NCBI RefSeq assembly: GCF_016428905.1
Contig: NZ_JAELTQ010000032.1
Span: 1-38,568, forward strand
Length of the DNA stretch: 38,568 nucleotides
From: Dyella sp. ASV24
GTDB lineage: Bacteria; Pseudomonadota; Gammaproteobacteria; Xanthomonadales; Rhodanobacteraceae
Direction: 5' to 3'
Made by a program: the position numbers and the translations under genes. Positions 1-8,186 of the stretch are shown here, piece by piece. How positions within the stretch are numbered: the stretch's first letter is position 1; every line of letters begins with the position of its first letter. Under the pieces are notes generated by a model, which worked only from the letters and a program-made list of their open reading frames with translations, was not told the origin of the DNA and did no database searches.

Positions 1-238
1 CGGTGAGCGCCGCCAGCAGCGGCGCGCCCGCCGCCACGCCCAGCGCGTAGCCAGAGACCAGCAAGCCGGCGGAGGGGATGCTGACATGCAGGTCCGAGGC
101 CACCTCGGGCAGCAGGCCCATGATGACGAACTCGGTGGTGCCGATGGCAAAAGCCGCCACGGATAGGGCCAGCAAGGCCAGCCGGGAGGGGTCAGGCGCG
201 GAAGCGCCGGACCTTGGACGGGAATCTTGAGCGTTCAT
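1..238 (-). CDS. MFS transporter, AraJ/YdhP-like, N-terminal part only
   Basis: Only the first 79 codons lie in the window; the gene runs off the left edge. The visible part has a short polar N-terminus, then a first membrane helix and the segment GTTEFVIMGLLPEVASDL at about residues 33-50, followed by SAGLLVSGYALG. These are hallmarks of the drug/sugar-efflux MFS group that includes AraJ and YdhP (DHA1-type, 12 helices, proton-driven export at the inner membrane). The substrate cannot be told. It is transcribed away from a LysR regulator with about 125 bp between the two starts, the usual layout for a LysR gene controlling its divergent neighbour. Family call is firm; function is not. Confidence 0.85.
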   Translation of the reverse strand, partial: MNAQDSRPRSGASAPDPSRLALLALSVAAFAIGTTEFVIMGLLPEVASDLHVSIPSAGLLVSGYALGVAAGAPLLAALT

Positions 239-314
239 GGGAGGGAGCCCTGACGGAAAGGCCGCCACTCTGCGCCTTGTCCTCCCCTGTGAGAATTGAG
301 CAAACTAGAGAGGC

Positions 315-337
315 ATCTTTTCCCGTAAGTTAAAGAT
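315..337. promoter_or_regulatory. Candidate LysR-type operator (T-N11-A)
   Basis: A perfect inverted repeat, ATCTTT then 11 bases then AAAGAT, lies in the intergenic region between the divergent MFS and LysR genes. It fits the LysR-family T-N11-A rule with dyad arms. It ends 25 bp before the preferred LysR start at 363, so it could serve both autorepression and control of the exporter. Binding is inferred from layout and symmetry. Confidence 0.55.
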
Positions 338-362
338 CTCCTTCGTGAGGGTCCGGGGTTCC

Positions 363-1292
363 ATGGTCGATTTCGACGACATGCGCCTGTTCGTCCGCGC
401 CGTCACCGAGGGCAGCTTGTCCGCGGCCGGCCGAGAACTTGGTCTGTCGCCAGCGGCCGCCAGCAAGCGGCTGACCCGGCTGGAAACCGCGCTGGGCGTG
501 CGCCTGCTGCAGCGCAGTTCCCGCCGGCTGGTGCTTACCGAGGAGGGCACCATCTATTTCGAGCGCTGCCAGTCCATCATCGCCGACGTGGACGACGCCA
601 ATTCGGCAGTCGGCTTGCGTCAGCTGGAGGTGCGGGGGCAACTGCACATCTCCGCGTCGGTGGATATGGGGCGGCAGTACGTCGGCCCCATCGCGGCGGA
701 TTTCGCGGGGCAGCACCCGCAGCTTCATCTGCGCCTGACCAATTCCGACACCATGCTCGACTTGTTCGAGTATGGGGTGGATGTCGCCGTGCGTGGTGGC
801 AGCATGGCCGATTCGCGGCTGGTATCGCACTTGCTGACCAGTAACTTCCGCGTGCTCTGCGCCTCGCCCGACTATCTGGAACGCCACGGACGCCCCGACA
901 CCGTGGAAGCATTGCGGCACCACCGCTGCCTGATGCTGCACCGCCCTGGGCACAGTGTGTTGCCCTGGATCATGCAGACGCCCGAAGGGCCGCGCCCCTT
1001 GCGCGTGGACGCCGCGATCACCTGCGACAACGGCGATCTGATGCGCACGTTGGCACTCGCTGGCCATGGCATCGCCTTCAAGTCCGCCTGGGATATTGCC
1101 GAGGACGTGCGCGCGGGCCGGCTGGTTCCGCTCAAGAGCGAGGTCATCTTGCCGGACGCGCACATCTACGCCATCTACCCCAGCCGCGCCTACCTGCCTG
1201 CACGCATCCGCCTGTTCGTGGATCATCTGCAGCAGGAACTGAAAGCGCGCGAGCAGGATGTGCTCGATACCGTGCGCGCCGCGATGCGTTAA
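363..1292 (+). CDS. LysR family transcriptional regulator
   Basis: A 309-residue protein. The N-terminal winged helix-turn-helix spans about residues 1-65 (DMRLFVRAV, then AAASKRLTRLETALGVRLLQR). The periplasmic-binding-protein-like effector domain follows from about residue 90 to the end. This is the LysR subgroup with RGGSMADSRLVSHLL in the effector domain. An upstream in-frame GTG at 345 would add six residues; the ATG at 363 gives the usual short N-terminus and is preferred. It is divergent from an MFS exporter with a T-N11-A palindrome between them, so it most likely regulates that exporter. The cardiolipin synthase gene begins 11 bp downstream on the same strand and may be co-transcribed. 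Confidence 0.92.
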   Translation: MVDFDDMRLFVRAVTEGSLSAAGRELGLSPAAASKRLTRLETALGVRLLQRSSRRLVLTEEGTIYFERCQSIIADVDDANSAVGLRQLEVRGQLHISASVDMGRQYVGPIAADFAGQHPQLHLRLTNSDTMLDLFEYGVDVAVRGGSMADSRLVSHLLTSNFRVLCASPDYLERHGRPDTVEALRHHRCLMLHRPGHSVLPWIMQTPEGPRPLRVDAAITCDNGDLMRTLALAGHGIAFKSAWDIAEDVRAGRLVPLKSEVILPDAHIYAIYPSRAYLPARIRLFVDHLQQELKAREQDVLDTVRAAMR

Positions 1293-1303
1293 GGACACGA
1301 ACC

Positions 1304-2707
1304 ATGCTGACCACGATCGTCGGTACTTTGCTGCTTACCTTGCACGTTGCCGGCGTGCTGGCCGCGATGCACGCGGTGATGAATACGCGCACGCCGCAGG
1401 GTGCGTTCGCCTGGGCGCTGGGTCTGGTGTTCCTGCCCTACGTGACGTTGGTGCCGTACCTGTATCTCGGGCGCAGCCGCTTCCACGGCTATGTGGATTT
1501 GCACCGTGCGCGGCGTGGCCAGATCCAGGCCCTCGCCGACGAACAGCTCGCCAACGAGCACAGCCCACCGGTAGTCACCGAGCGTTACGGCGAGATCGCT
1601 CGCATGTTGGGCGCACGCTTTCACGAGGGACAACAGCTTCGCCTGCTGGTGAATGGCGACGCCACGTTTGAAGCGATCCTGAGCGCTATCGGTGCTGCGC
1701 AGCGATGCGTGCTGGTGCAATTTTTCATCATCCACGACGACATGCTCGGCAAGCGCATGCAGCAGGTGTTGATCGACCGCGTGCGTGCAGGCGTGGACAT
1801 TTGCGTGCTGTACGACGGCATTGGCAGCCATGCACTTCCGCATGCCTACGTGGAAACATTGCGCGAAGCGGGGGTGAGTATTCATCCGTTCGCGACGCAG
1901 CGGCGCAGCAACCGTTTTCAGTTGAATTTCCGTAACCACCGCAAGATTGTCGTGGTCGACGGCATGCGCGGTTATGTCGGCGGACTCAACGTGGGCGACG
2001 AGTATCTCGGCCTCAAGCCGCCGCTTGCGCCCTGGCGCGATACACACCTGGAAATCGAAGGCCCCGCAGTGGCGGATCTGCAGCGGAGTTTTGCGGAAGA
2101 CTGGCACTGGGTAACGGGTGCCCTGCCCCCACTGCTCAAACCGCTGTCAGGCAATGGCACGGCGCATACGTTGATTGCGGCCACAGGGCCAGCCGATCGA
2201 CAGGAAACCTGCTCGCTGTTTTTCGTCGCGCTGATTCACGCGGCACGCCGCCGCCTGTGGATCACCACGCCGTATTTCGTGCCGGATCAGGCGGTGATGT
2301 CGGCACTGCGGCTGGCGGTGTTTCGCGGCGTGGATGTGCGCGTGCTTATTCCGTCGCGGCCGGACCATCACACGGTGTTCCTCGCCTCGACGCTGTACGC
2401 GCATGACGCCATCCGTGCGGGCATCCGTGTGTTCCGCTACCAGCCCGGCTTCATCCACGAAAAGGTGTTGCTGGTGGACGACGATACGGCGTCGGTTGGC
2501 AGCATGAACCTGGACAACCGTTCGTTCCGTCTGAATTTCGAGATCAGCGCGCTTAACGTGGACCGCGATTTCGCCACGCAGGTCGAAGCCATGCTGGACA
2601 ACGACTTCGCCCATGCGCACGAAGTCACCGAAGCGGAGTACGAGAAGGCACCGTATCTGCGGCGGCTGGCGATGCATGTCGCCCGCCTGTTCGATCCGGT
2701 GCTTTGA
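1304..2707 (+). CDS. cls: Cardiolipin synthase (phospholipase D superfamily)
   Basis: A 467-residue inner-membrane enzyme that joins two phosphatidylglycerol molecules into cardiolipin and glycerol. Two N-terminal membrane helices occupy about residues 1-55. Two HKD catalytic motifs follow: HRKIVVVDG at about 212-220 and HEKVLLVDD at about 384-392. Each has the usual downstream glycine-rich or GSMN partner (GGLNVGDEY; GSMNLDNRSFRLNFE). Length and architecture match ClsA-type enzymes. It starts 11 bp after the LysR gene, which suggests shared transcription but not necessarily shared function. Confidence 0.95.
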   Translation: MLTTIVGTLLLTLHVAGVLAAMHAVMNTRTPQGAFAWALGLVFLPYVTLVPYLYLGRSRFHGYVDLHRARRGQIQALADEQLANEHSPPVVTERYGEIARMLGARFHEGQQLRLLVNGDATFEAILSAIGAAQRCVLVQFFIIHDDMLGKRMQQVLIDRVRAGVDICVLYDGIGSHALPHAYVETLREAGVSIHPFATQRRSNRFQLNFRNHRKIVVVDGMRGYVGGLNVGDEYLGLKPPLAPWRDTHLEIEGPAVADLQRSFAEDWHWVTGALPPLLKPLSGNGTAHTLIAATGPADRQETCSLFFVALIHAARRRLWITTPYFVPDQAVMSALRLAVFRGVDVRVLIPSRPDHHTVFLASTLYAHDAIRAGIRVFRYQPGFIHEKVLLVDDDTASVGSMNLDNRSFRLNFEISALNVDRDFATQVEAMLDNDFAHAHEVTEAEYEKAPYLRRLAMHVARLFDPVL

Positions 2708-2721
2708 TCCCGGTTCTCTGA

Positions 2722-3921
2722 CTAGCCCTCGGCCTTGGTTCCGTAGACCACGAACAAGCCGGCCGTCAGCAACGCCGCAGCTAGCGACATGGCTGCCGCC
2801 ACGACGAACATGGGTGCGTAGCGGCCACCGGAAGCGATCCAGCCACCCAGCGGCCCGGTGACGCCTAGCGCCACATCGATAAACACTGAGTACGCAGCCA
2901 GCGCCGCGCCGCGATTGCTCGCACTTACGCGCTCCACCGCCACGACGCCGAGCGCGGGAAATATCAGCGAGAAGCCGATACCACTCAACGCCGCACCGAG
3001 CATGGCCACCCCGGCATGGTTGGCGGTGGCCAGCACGATCAGGCCGGCACACTCCACCAGCAGGGATACCAACGCCGTGCGATAACCGCCGAAGTGCGCG
3101 ATGGTCCACCCCAGCACCAGACGCACACCGACAAAGCACACGCCGAAAATGCTTAGCGTGGGCGCAGCGCCGGACCAACCCTGGCTCGCGTAATACAAGG
3201 TGATGAAAGTGGCGATGACGCCGAAACCGACCGAACCTAACGCAAGTCCCATACCGTAAGGGGCCACGCGACCGAACACGTGATGCATCGGCATACGCTC
3301 ACCGGCTTCGCTTCGCACGGCGGGACGACGCCATGCCAGCAACAGGCCAATCGCCATGAGCAGCAGACTCGCCACGCCAATGCTGGCAAAACCCAGCGCA
3401 CCGGTCAGCACCACGCCCAGGGGCGCGCCCACCGCCAGCGCACCATAGGTAGCAATGCCATTCCAGGAGATCACCTTGGCCGTGTGCTGGGTGCCGACGC
3501 TCCGGATGCCCCACATGATGCAACCCGTGGCCACGCAACTTTCGCCCATGCCGAGTGCAAGACGCGCCACCAGCATCACGGCGACGGACGCCACCGGCCA
3601 GCCGCGCAACAGGGCCGCGACGATCATCAGCAAGCCACTGGCTGCGCATGCTGTCAGGCCGATCAGGGCGGCGCGCTTGGGACCGGCCGTATCCGAGGTG
3701 CGTCCCGCAAAGCCGCGGCTGAGCAACGTGGCGACATACTGGGTGCTGATGACCAGCCCTGCCAGCACCGCGCCGAAGCCAAGATCGTTATGCACGAACG
3801 GTGGCAGCACCGCCAATTGCATGCCGATCACCAGATACGCCAGGAAGGTGAAAAGGACGATCTGGACAATGCGCAGGGTCAGCGGCGATCCGCTGGCGCC
3901 CGGTTCAACATGAGCATTCAT
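2722..3921 (-). CDS. MFS transporter, YhhS/YfcJ-like
   Basis: A 399-residue integral membrane protein with about 12 hydrophobic helices and the MFS loop 2-3 region GRTSDTAGPKRAAL at about residues 73-86. The pattern LARLALGMGESCVATG and the overall length fit the YhhS/YfcJ group of putative exporters, whose substrates are poorly known. The gene ends 14 bp from the 3' end of cls, so the two converge. It shares orientation with the small membrane protein upstream (ending at 3973, 51 bp away). No regulator is adjacent. Confidence 0.88.
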   Translation of the reverse strand: MNAHVEPGASGSPLTLRIVQIVLFTFLAYLVIGMQLAVLPPFVHNDLGFGAVLAGLVISTQYVATLLSRGFAGRTSDTAGPKRAALIGLTACAASGLLMIVAALLRGWPVASVAVMLVARLALGMGESCVATGCIMWGIRSVGTQHTAKVISWNGIATYGALAVGAPLGVVLTGALGFASIGVASLLLMAIGLLLAWRRPAVRSEAGERMPMHHVFGRVAPYGMGLALGSVGFGVIATFITLYYASQGWSGAAPTLSIFGVCFVGVRLVLGWTIAHFGGYRTALVSLLVECAGLIVLATANHAGVAMLGAALSGIGFSLIFPALGVVAVERVSASNRGAALAAYSVFIDVALGVTGPLGGWIASGGRYAPMFVVAAAMSLAAALLTAGLFVVYGTKAEG

Positions 3922-3972
3922 GGGTACTACTTCAGGACAAGAAAAGAATGGCCGCGATGGGCGTCAGCCGCG

Positions 3973-4365
3973 TCACTCGGACTGGCGCCGCCGCCGGCGG
4001 CTGGCCACCAGCCAGCCCAGGTAGACACCGATGCATACGCCGATGAACTCGGCCATCACGCGCCCACCGAGGTTGTCGGGATCGTGCACTTCGGCCAGGC
4101 GCACGCGCAGCAACTGCAGCGATTGCACGCGCCCGTAATTGAAATAGACGAGGTTCCACAAGTCGTTGCCGCCGGCCAGCACCATGGCGATCAGAGTCGC
4201 CCAGCCGATCTCCAGGGCCTGACTCCACCCCTGGGTACGTCCAAACAGGTGCAGCACGGTGTAGACCAGCAGAGCGATGACCAGCGCGATGGCGCCAGCC
4301 TCCAGCGAGCCGATGTATCCGTACCCCATCCAGGATTGATCAAAGAACATGCCCCTGTTTCCCAT
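3973..4365 (-). CDS. Small integral membrane protein of unknown function
   Basis: A 130-residue protein I do not recognise. Three hydrophobic stretches are visible: about residues 18-42 (EAGAIALVIALLVYTVLHLF), 50-68 (ALEIGWATLIAMVLAGG) and 103-122 (VMAEFIGVCIGVYLGWLVAS). A very basic tail, RRRRRQSE, suggests a cytoplasmic C-terminus. Between helices 2 and 3 lies an acidic/basic loop. A second in-frame ATG at 4350 is preceded by a better purine run and could be the real start. It lies just upstream of the YhhS-like transporter on the same strand and may form a transcription unit with it. Confidence 0.7.
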   Translation of the reverse strand: MGNRGMFFDQSWMGYGYIGSLEAGAIALVIALLVYTVLHLFGRTQGWSQALEIGWATLIAMVLAGGNDLWNLVYFNYGRVQSLQLLRVRLAEVHDPDNLGGRVMAEFIGVCIGVYLGWLVASRRRRRQSE

Positions 4366-4552
4366 CGGCTGCTGTGGGTCAATTATGCCTGCGCGGACTG
4401 CCTGACCGCGCAGCTCGCGTAGCCGGCGCGAAAAGTTTTCGACCCTGAACGTTTTGCATCGCCGCCGGATTGCGCGTCGAGCGCATCACACCTCGCTGGC
4501 CCCATGCTCGCTAGACTTTCGGCCGCAACCTTTTGCGAGACCCGACGCGACC

Positions 4553-5200
4553 ATGAACCCGTCCATCAGCAGCCGCGCCGCCCTTATCCTGGTCGACGTG
4601 CAACCGGATTTCATGCCCGGTGGCGCGCTTGCCTGCCACGAGGGCGACACCATCGTGCCGGGCATCGACCAGTTGTTGAAGCGCGACATCTTCAAGCATG
4701 TCGTCGCCACCCAGGACTGGCACCCACCCGGCCATGTGTCGTTTGCCACGTCGCACCCCGGCCGCGAGCCCTTCGACCGCATTCCGCTCTACGGCCACGC
4801 CCAGACGCTGTGGCCACCGCACTGCGTGCAACACACGCCGGGCGCGGAGCTGCACCCGTCCATCGACTGGTCCCATGTGGATACCGTGATTCGCAAGGGC
4901 GATGACCCCCGCGTGGATTCGTACAGTGGTTTCCGCGAGAACCACGGGCCGCATGGCAAGCGCCCATCGACGGCGCTGCATGGCTGGTTGCGCGAACAGG
5001 GCGTGGACGAGGTTTATCTGTGTGGACTGGCGCGCGATGTCTGCGTGCTGTGGACGGCACAGGACGCGGTGGAATTGGGCTACCGCACCCATGTGCTGTG
5101 GGATCTTACGCGCCCCGTATCACCGGACACCGATCTCTCCACGCGGGTGCGCTTCGACACTATGGGCGTGGACGTGGTCGATTCGACCCAGCTCGCGTAA
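4553..5200 (+). CDS. pncA: Nicotinamidase/pyrazinamidase
   Basis: A 215-residue cytosolic isochorismatase-fold hydrolase that deamidates nicotinamide to nicotinate for NAD salvage. The catalytic Asp is D15 in LVDVQPDF, the Lys is K115 in VIRKGDD, and the nucleophilic Cys is about C163 in ARDVCVLWTAQDA. The metal site D-x-H...H is seen in DWHPPGHVSF at about 56-65. The ATG at 4553 gives the usual start just before the first strand; in-frame sequence further upstream is not needed. It converges with the CPxCG gene, with only 5 bp between stops. Confidence 0.95.
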   Translation: MNPSISSRAALILVDVQPDFMPGGALACHEGDTIVPGIDQLLKRDIFKHVVATQDWHPPGHVSFATSHPGREPFDRIPLYGHAQTLWPPHCVQHTPGAELHPSIDWSHVDTVIRKGDDPRVDSYSGFRENHGPHGKRPSTALHGWLREQGVDEVYLCGLARDVCVLWTAQDAVELGYRTHVLWDLTRPVSPDTDLSTRVRFDTMGVDVVDSTQLA

Positions 5201-5205
5201 GCCCC

Positions 5206-5394
5206 TCAGGCGTCGTCCTCGGAGCCCACACTGACCTGCAGGTCGCCGTCTTCGTCGATGCTTACGCTGACGTCGATGGGTCGGCAGCAGACCTGGCAAT
5301 CCTCGAAGTAACGCTGATTGCCAGCGGAGCCATCGACCAGAATCTCGATGGCTTCGCCGCAATACGGACAATGGATGAGGACAGCTTCGAGCAT
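5206..5394 (-). CDS. CPxCG-motif cysteine-rich protein (small zinc ribbon)
   Basis: A 62-residue protein. CPYCGE near residue 9 and CQVCC about 25 residues later give a four-cysteine zinc-ribbon-like arrangement typical of the CPXCG-motif family (Cys_rich_CPXCG), whose role is not established. The C-terminus is acidic ([18 protein letters not shown]). The start at 5394 is chosen because the sequence just upstream reads GAGGAGG on the minus strand. A longer in-frame start at 5463 would run into the lipoprotein gene. It lies 35 bp after that lipoprotein on the same strand, so the two are probably an operon. Confidence 0.85.
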   Translation of the reverse strand: MLEAVLIHCPYCGEAIEILVDGSAGNQRYFEDCQVCCRPIDVSVSIDEDGDLQVSVGSEDDA

Positions 5395-5429
5395 GTCACC
5401 CTCCTCACCTGTCCAGGCCGGCATGTCGC

Positions 5430-5852
5430 TCAGCGCTTGGCGAGCGACAGCGACGAACCCCACTTGTTGACTTCGATGGTCGCGCTTTCACCCGCCGCCA
5501 GCGTGGTATCCACGTGCGCATCGCTGCTCACCTTGTGGCATGCGCCGGAGTTACGCAGCGACACGGTGTGCGCGCCACTGGGCAGGTAAAGCGTCGCCTG
5601 CTCGCCGGTTTCCAGCTGCGCGGCGAACTTGTCGTCGATCAGCACCTGACTGGAGCAGCCACCGCCGAAATAACCATTGGCACGCACGACCTGCAGCGTG
5701 GCGTTGCCGTCACCCGGCGCCTGATAGAGGAATTGGCGATTGGACACCACATCCTTGATGACCTTGTCGTGGTCGTTGGTCACGCCGCAACCGGTCAGCG
5801 CCACCATGGCCACCAGCACTGCCGCACCTGCCACGCTCTGCATGATCTTCAT
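5430..5852 (-). CDS. Putative lipoprotein of unknown function
   Basis: A 140-residue protein starting at the ATG at 5852, eight bases after an AGGTGGA ribosome site; a GTG two codons earlier is also in frame. A lipoprotein signal peptide is clear: a hydrophobic core, then LTGC as the lipobox at about residue 20. The mature part has a beta-rich look with [17 protein letters not shown] and a final [15 protein letters not shown], resembling periplasmic beta-sandwich lipoproteins (DUF2846/PEGA-like), but I cannot assign a family. Two further cysteines (GGGCSSQ and SGACHK) may form a disulfide. The gene leads into the CPxCG gene. Confidence 0.8.
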   Translation of the reverse strand: MKIMQSVAGAAVLVAMVALTGCGVTNDHDKVIKDVVSNRQFLYQAPGDGNATLQVVRANGYFGGGCSSQVLIDDKFAAQLETGEQATLYLPSGAHTVSLRNSGACHKVSSDAHVDTTLAAGESATIEVNKWGSSLSLAKR

Positions 5853-5929
5853 CACCACACTCCACCTGATTCGAAAGTTAGCTGTCCGAGCATCGCGAAG
5901 ATGCGATCAATCAGTTGTGAATCGTACGC

Positions 5930-6388
5930 TTACGACCGGGGTGCTTCCCATGCCGAAGGGCACAGGATGCGGAACCAGCCCTCGCGCGCCGTCCGGCGAG
6001 CCAGTTGCAGCAAGGCTTTGTCCTTGCTGAGCAGGTATTGCGCACCCGCCGCCAGCGCCAGTTCGAGGAATTTCTGGTCGTCCGGATCGGCGCAGCGCGG
6101 CAATTTCACCGCTGGGGGTGACACCAGGGCCGGTTCGGGCAACAAGGCGACCCAACGGTCAAATGCCGCTGCGGCGTCGCCGCGCGCGGCGTCCGTGAGC
6201 CCGAAGGCGGGATATTCCAGCACCACCAGCCACTCCGCACGGCACGGTTCGTCCACCACGGCGGCCACGGTGCCGTCCCGCAACGCGTCCATCAGATGGG
6301 CGCAATCGGGGTCTCGGAACACGAACAGGTCGAGGGCAACATTGGTATCGAGGACAAGCCGGGGAACGGAAACAGACATGGCGCGCAT
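5930..6388 (-). CDS. PIN-domain protein, putative toxin-antitoxin toxin family
   Basis: A 152-residue PIN-fold protein. The first acidic residue is in LVLDTNVALDLF (about residue 14). The Glu is in DEPCRAEWLVVLEYP (about 53) and the later pair is in CADPDDQKFLELALAAGA (about 100). These are the expected magnesium ligands of a PIN ribonuclease, and the pattern is that of the COG1569 group annotated as a TA toxin of the PIN family. A second start at 6379 is possible. No recognisable antitoxin is adjacent on the same strand: upstream is a divergent hypothetical gene, downstream a lipoprotein gene. Toxin activity is therefore unsupported by context. Confidence 0.85.
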   Translation of the reverse strand: MRAMSVSVPRLVLDTNVALDLFVFRDPDCAHLMDALRDGTVAAVVDEPCRAEWLVVLEYPAFGLTDAARGDAAAAFDRWVALLPEPALVSPPAVKLPRCADPDDQKFLELALAAGAQYLLSKDKALLQLARRTAREGWFRILCPSAWEAPRS

Positions 6389-6442
6389 GGTGGCACAGCC
6401 TGCCGGTTAAAATGGCTGCCCTACCCCCTGCAGATCGCCGAC

Positions 6443-6715
6443 ATGACCGAACGCATTTTTGACTACTACGCGGTCCGCGCCACGGCGATCGCCGAAGGCT
6501 CGCGCTACACCGCTTGCGTGGTGGTGTCGCCGCTCGGGCGGGCCGGTTTCCCGGTGTACTTCGCGATCTGCGAGAACCGCAGCTTCCGCGACAAGGAGCT
6601 GGCCGAAGCTGCGGCGGCGAAGGCATTGGCCGCCATTGAATCACTGGAAGACGACGGCACCCCGGTATTTCCCGAGGGCTACACCGGCTTTGATGACGAG
6701 CCGCTGACCCCGTGA
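6443..6715 (+). CDS. Conserved hypothetical protein, 90 aa
   Basis: A 90-residue soluble protein beginning MTERIFDYYAVRATAIAEGS and ending in an acidic, proline-rich tail. The body (YTACVVVSPLGRAGFPVYFAICENRSFRDKELAEAAA read in parts) looks like a small alpha/beta unit with a helix rich in alanine. I do not recognise a named family. It overlaps the YgjP-type gene by four bases (GTGA), so the two are translationally coupled. In-frame extension upstream to 6296 would run into the divergent PIN gene and is rejected. Confidence 0.75.
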   Translation: MTERIFDYYAVRATAIAEGSRYTACVVVSPLGRAGFPVYFAICENRSFRDKELAEAAAAKALAAIESLEDDGTPVFPEGYTGFDDEPLTP

Positions 6716-7218
6716 GCACCTTGAAGTACCTGGGTGGCTACCCGCCGCCCTTGCTCGATAAGGTCCGCCAGCTGCTCGACCGCGGCGAACTGGGCGAGTA
6801 CCTGCAGAAACGCCACTCCGGCCGCCACGAAGTCCAGAGTGACAAAGCGCTCTATGCCTATACCAACGCGTTGCGCCAGGAACACCTGCGCAACGCACCC
6901 GGCATCGACCGCGTGTGGTACGACAGCAAGCTCGACGTGATCAACAAGGCGCTGGGCATGCACACGGCGATCTCCCATGTGCATGGCAGCCGTATGAAGG
7001 CGCGCAAGGAAATCCGCATTGCCGCCCTGTTCCGGGATACGCCGCCGGAGTTCCTGAAAATGATCGTGGTGCACGAATTGGCGCATCTGAAGGAAGCCGA
7101 GCACAACAAGGCGTTCTATCAGCTGTGCGAGTACATGCAGCCGGATTATCACCAGCAGGAGTTCGACCTTCGTCTGTACCTCACCTGGCGTGATGTACAG
7201 GCAGCCCACCCCGCTTGA
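6712..7218 (+). CDS. YgjP-like (M48/SprT-type) metallopeptidase domain protein
   Basis: A 168-residue protein with a GTG start in a GTGA overlap with the gene before it. The zinc-peptidase motif VVHELAHLKEAEHNKAFY is at about residues 118-135. HELAH supplies two His ligands and the Glu base, and EHNKAF carries the downstream His seen in YgjP-like (DUF45) proteins. The N-terminal half, with YLGGYPPPLLDKVRQLLDRG and repeated Lys/Arg, is typical of the longer YgjP variants. Substrate unknown. It is the second gene of a two-gene unit and is followed 51 bp later by the K+ channel gene. Confidence 0.88.
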   Translation: MSTLKYLGGYPPPLLDKVRQLLDRGELGEYLQKRHSGRHEVQSDKALYAYTNALRQEHLRNAPGIDRVWYDSKLDVINKALGMHTAISHVHGSRMKARKEIRIAALFRDTPPEFLKMIVVHELAHLKEAEHNKAFYQLCEYMQPDYHQQEFDLRLYLTWRDVQAAHPA

Positions 7219-7269
7219 AGCCAGGGCGCCGCGATAGAATGGTGCAGCCCTTCCCGATCGGTATCGCCT

Positions 7270-8181
7270 ATGCCCGCTTGGTTGCACCAGTGGCTCAATC
7301 GCCCCCGCACCATCCAGATCGGCGGACGGCCGTTTGTCAGCGAAGGGCTGACGCAACGCATCTGGGACGACATCTACCACTTTGCGCTCACCATCCGCTG
7401 GCCGACCTTCTTTGGGCTGGCTGCTGCGATATTCCTGGTGCTGAACGCGTTGTTCGCGCTGCTTTACCAGTTGGGCGACCATGCCATCGCCAATCAGTTT
7501 CCCGCCAACTTCGCGGGCGCGTTCTTCTTCAGTGTGGAAACGCTGGCGACCGTTGGCTATGGCGACATGCACCCGCAAACGGTGTACGGCCATCTGGTGG
7601 CGACGGTGGAGATCTTCTTCGGCATGCTGAGCATCGCCTTGGTGACCGGCCTGGTGTTTGCCCGCTTCTCGCGCCCGCGAGCCAAGATGATGTTTGCCGA
7701 TCATCCGGTGATCCGCCTTGTGCACGGCAAGCGCACGCTGATGATCCGCGCGGCGAACGCGCGCCAGAACGTGATCGCCGCAGCCTCCGCCAAGTTGCAC
7801 TTGCTACTGCGCGAAACCTCGCCGGAGGGCTTTCGCCTGCGCCGCATCCATGACCTCACGCTGCTGCGCGACCGCCATCCGGTGTTCACGCTGAGCTGGA
7901 GCCTGATGCACGTGATCGACGAAGGCAGCCCGCTGTATGGCATGAGTGCGGAAGACCTGGCTGCCGTTGAAGCCACGTTGATGCTGAGCATTGAAGGTAT
8001 CGACGAAACCACCTCGCAACCGATGCTCGCCCGCCGCCAGTGGAATCATCGTGAGTGGCGCTGGAACCATCGCTATATCGATTTGGTGCACGACGATGAA
8101 CTCGGGGTCAGCCACATCGACTACGGCGTCTTCCACCAGGTGTTGCCGGTGGAAGAGAACGAGGACAGCGATCGCTTCTGA
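7270..8181 (+). CDS. Inward-rectifier potassium channel (KirBac type)
   Basis: A 303-residue membrane protein. Two transmembrane helices flank a pore loop with the K+ filter TVGYGD at about residues 95-100: M1 is in ADFFGLAAAIFLVLNALFAL-like sequence near 42-66, and M2 follows the filter in VEIFFGMLSIALVTGLVFAR. The rest, from about residue 135, is the cytoplasmic immunoglobulin-like Kir domain (LMIRAANARQNVIAAASAKL; FTLSWSLMHVIDEGSPLYG). This is the bacterial homologue of eukaryotic Kir channels. It ends five bases from the convergent quinone oxidoreductase gene. Family call is firm; physiological role in bacteria is generally unclear. Confidence 0.93.
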   Translation: MPAWLHQWLNRPRTIQIGGRPFVSEGLTQRIWDDIYHFALTIRWPTFFGLAAAIFLVLNALFALLYQLGDHAIANQFPANFAGAFFFSVETLATVGYGDMHPQTVYGHLVATVEIFFGMLSIALVTGLVFARFSRPRAKMMFADHPVIRLVHGKRTLMIRAANARQNVIAAASAKLHLLLRETSPEGFRLRRIHDLTLLRDRHPVFTLSWSLMHVIDEGSPLYGMSAEDLAAVEATLMLSIEGIDETTSQPMLARRQWNHREWRWNHRYIDLVHDDELGVSHIDYGVFHQVLPVEENEDSDRF

Positions 8182-8186
8182 AGGCG

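Noticed and set aside
330-1298. 322-codon open frame antisense to the LysR gene
   Set aside because: Shadow of a clear LysR protein; no family features.
5395-5463. Longer start for the CPxCG protein
   Set aside because: It overlaps the lipoprotein gene and lacks the GAGGAGG site that precedes ATG 5394.
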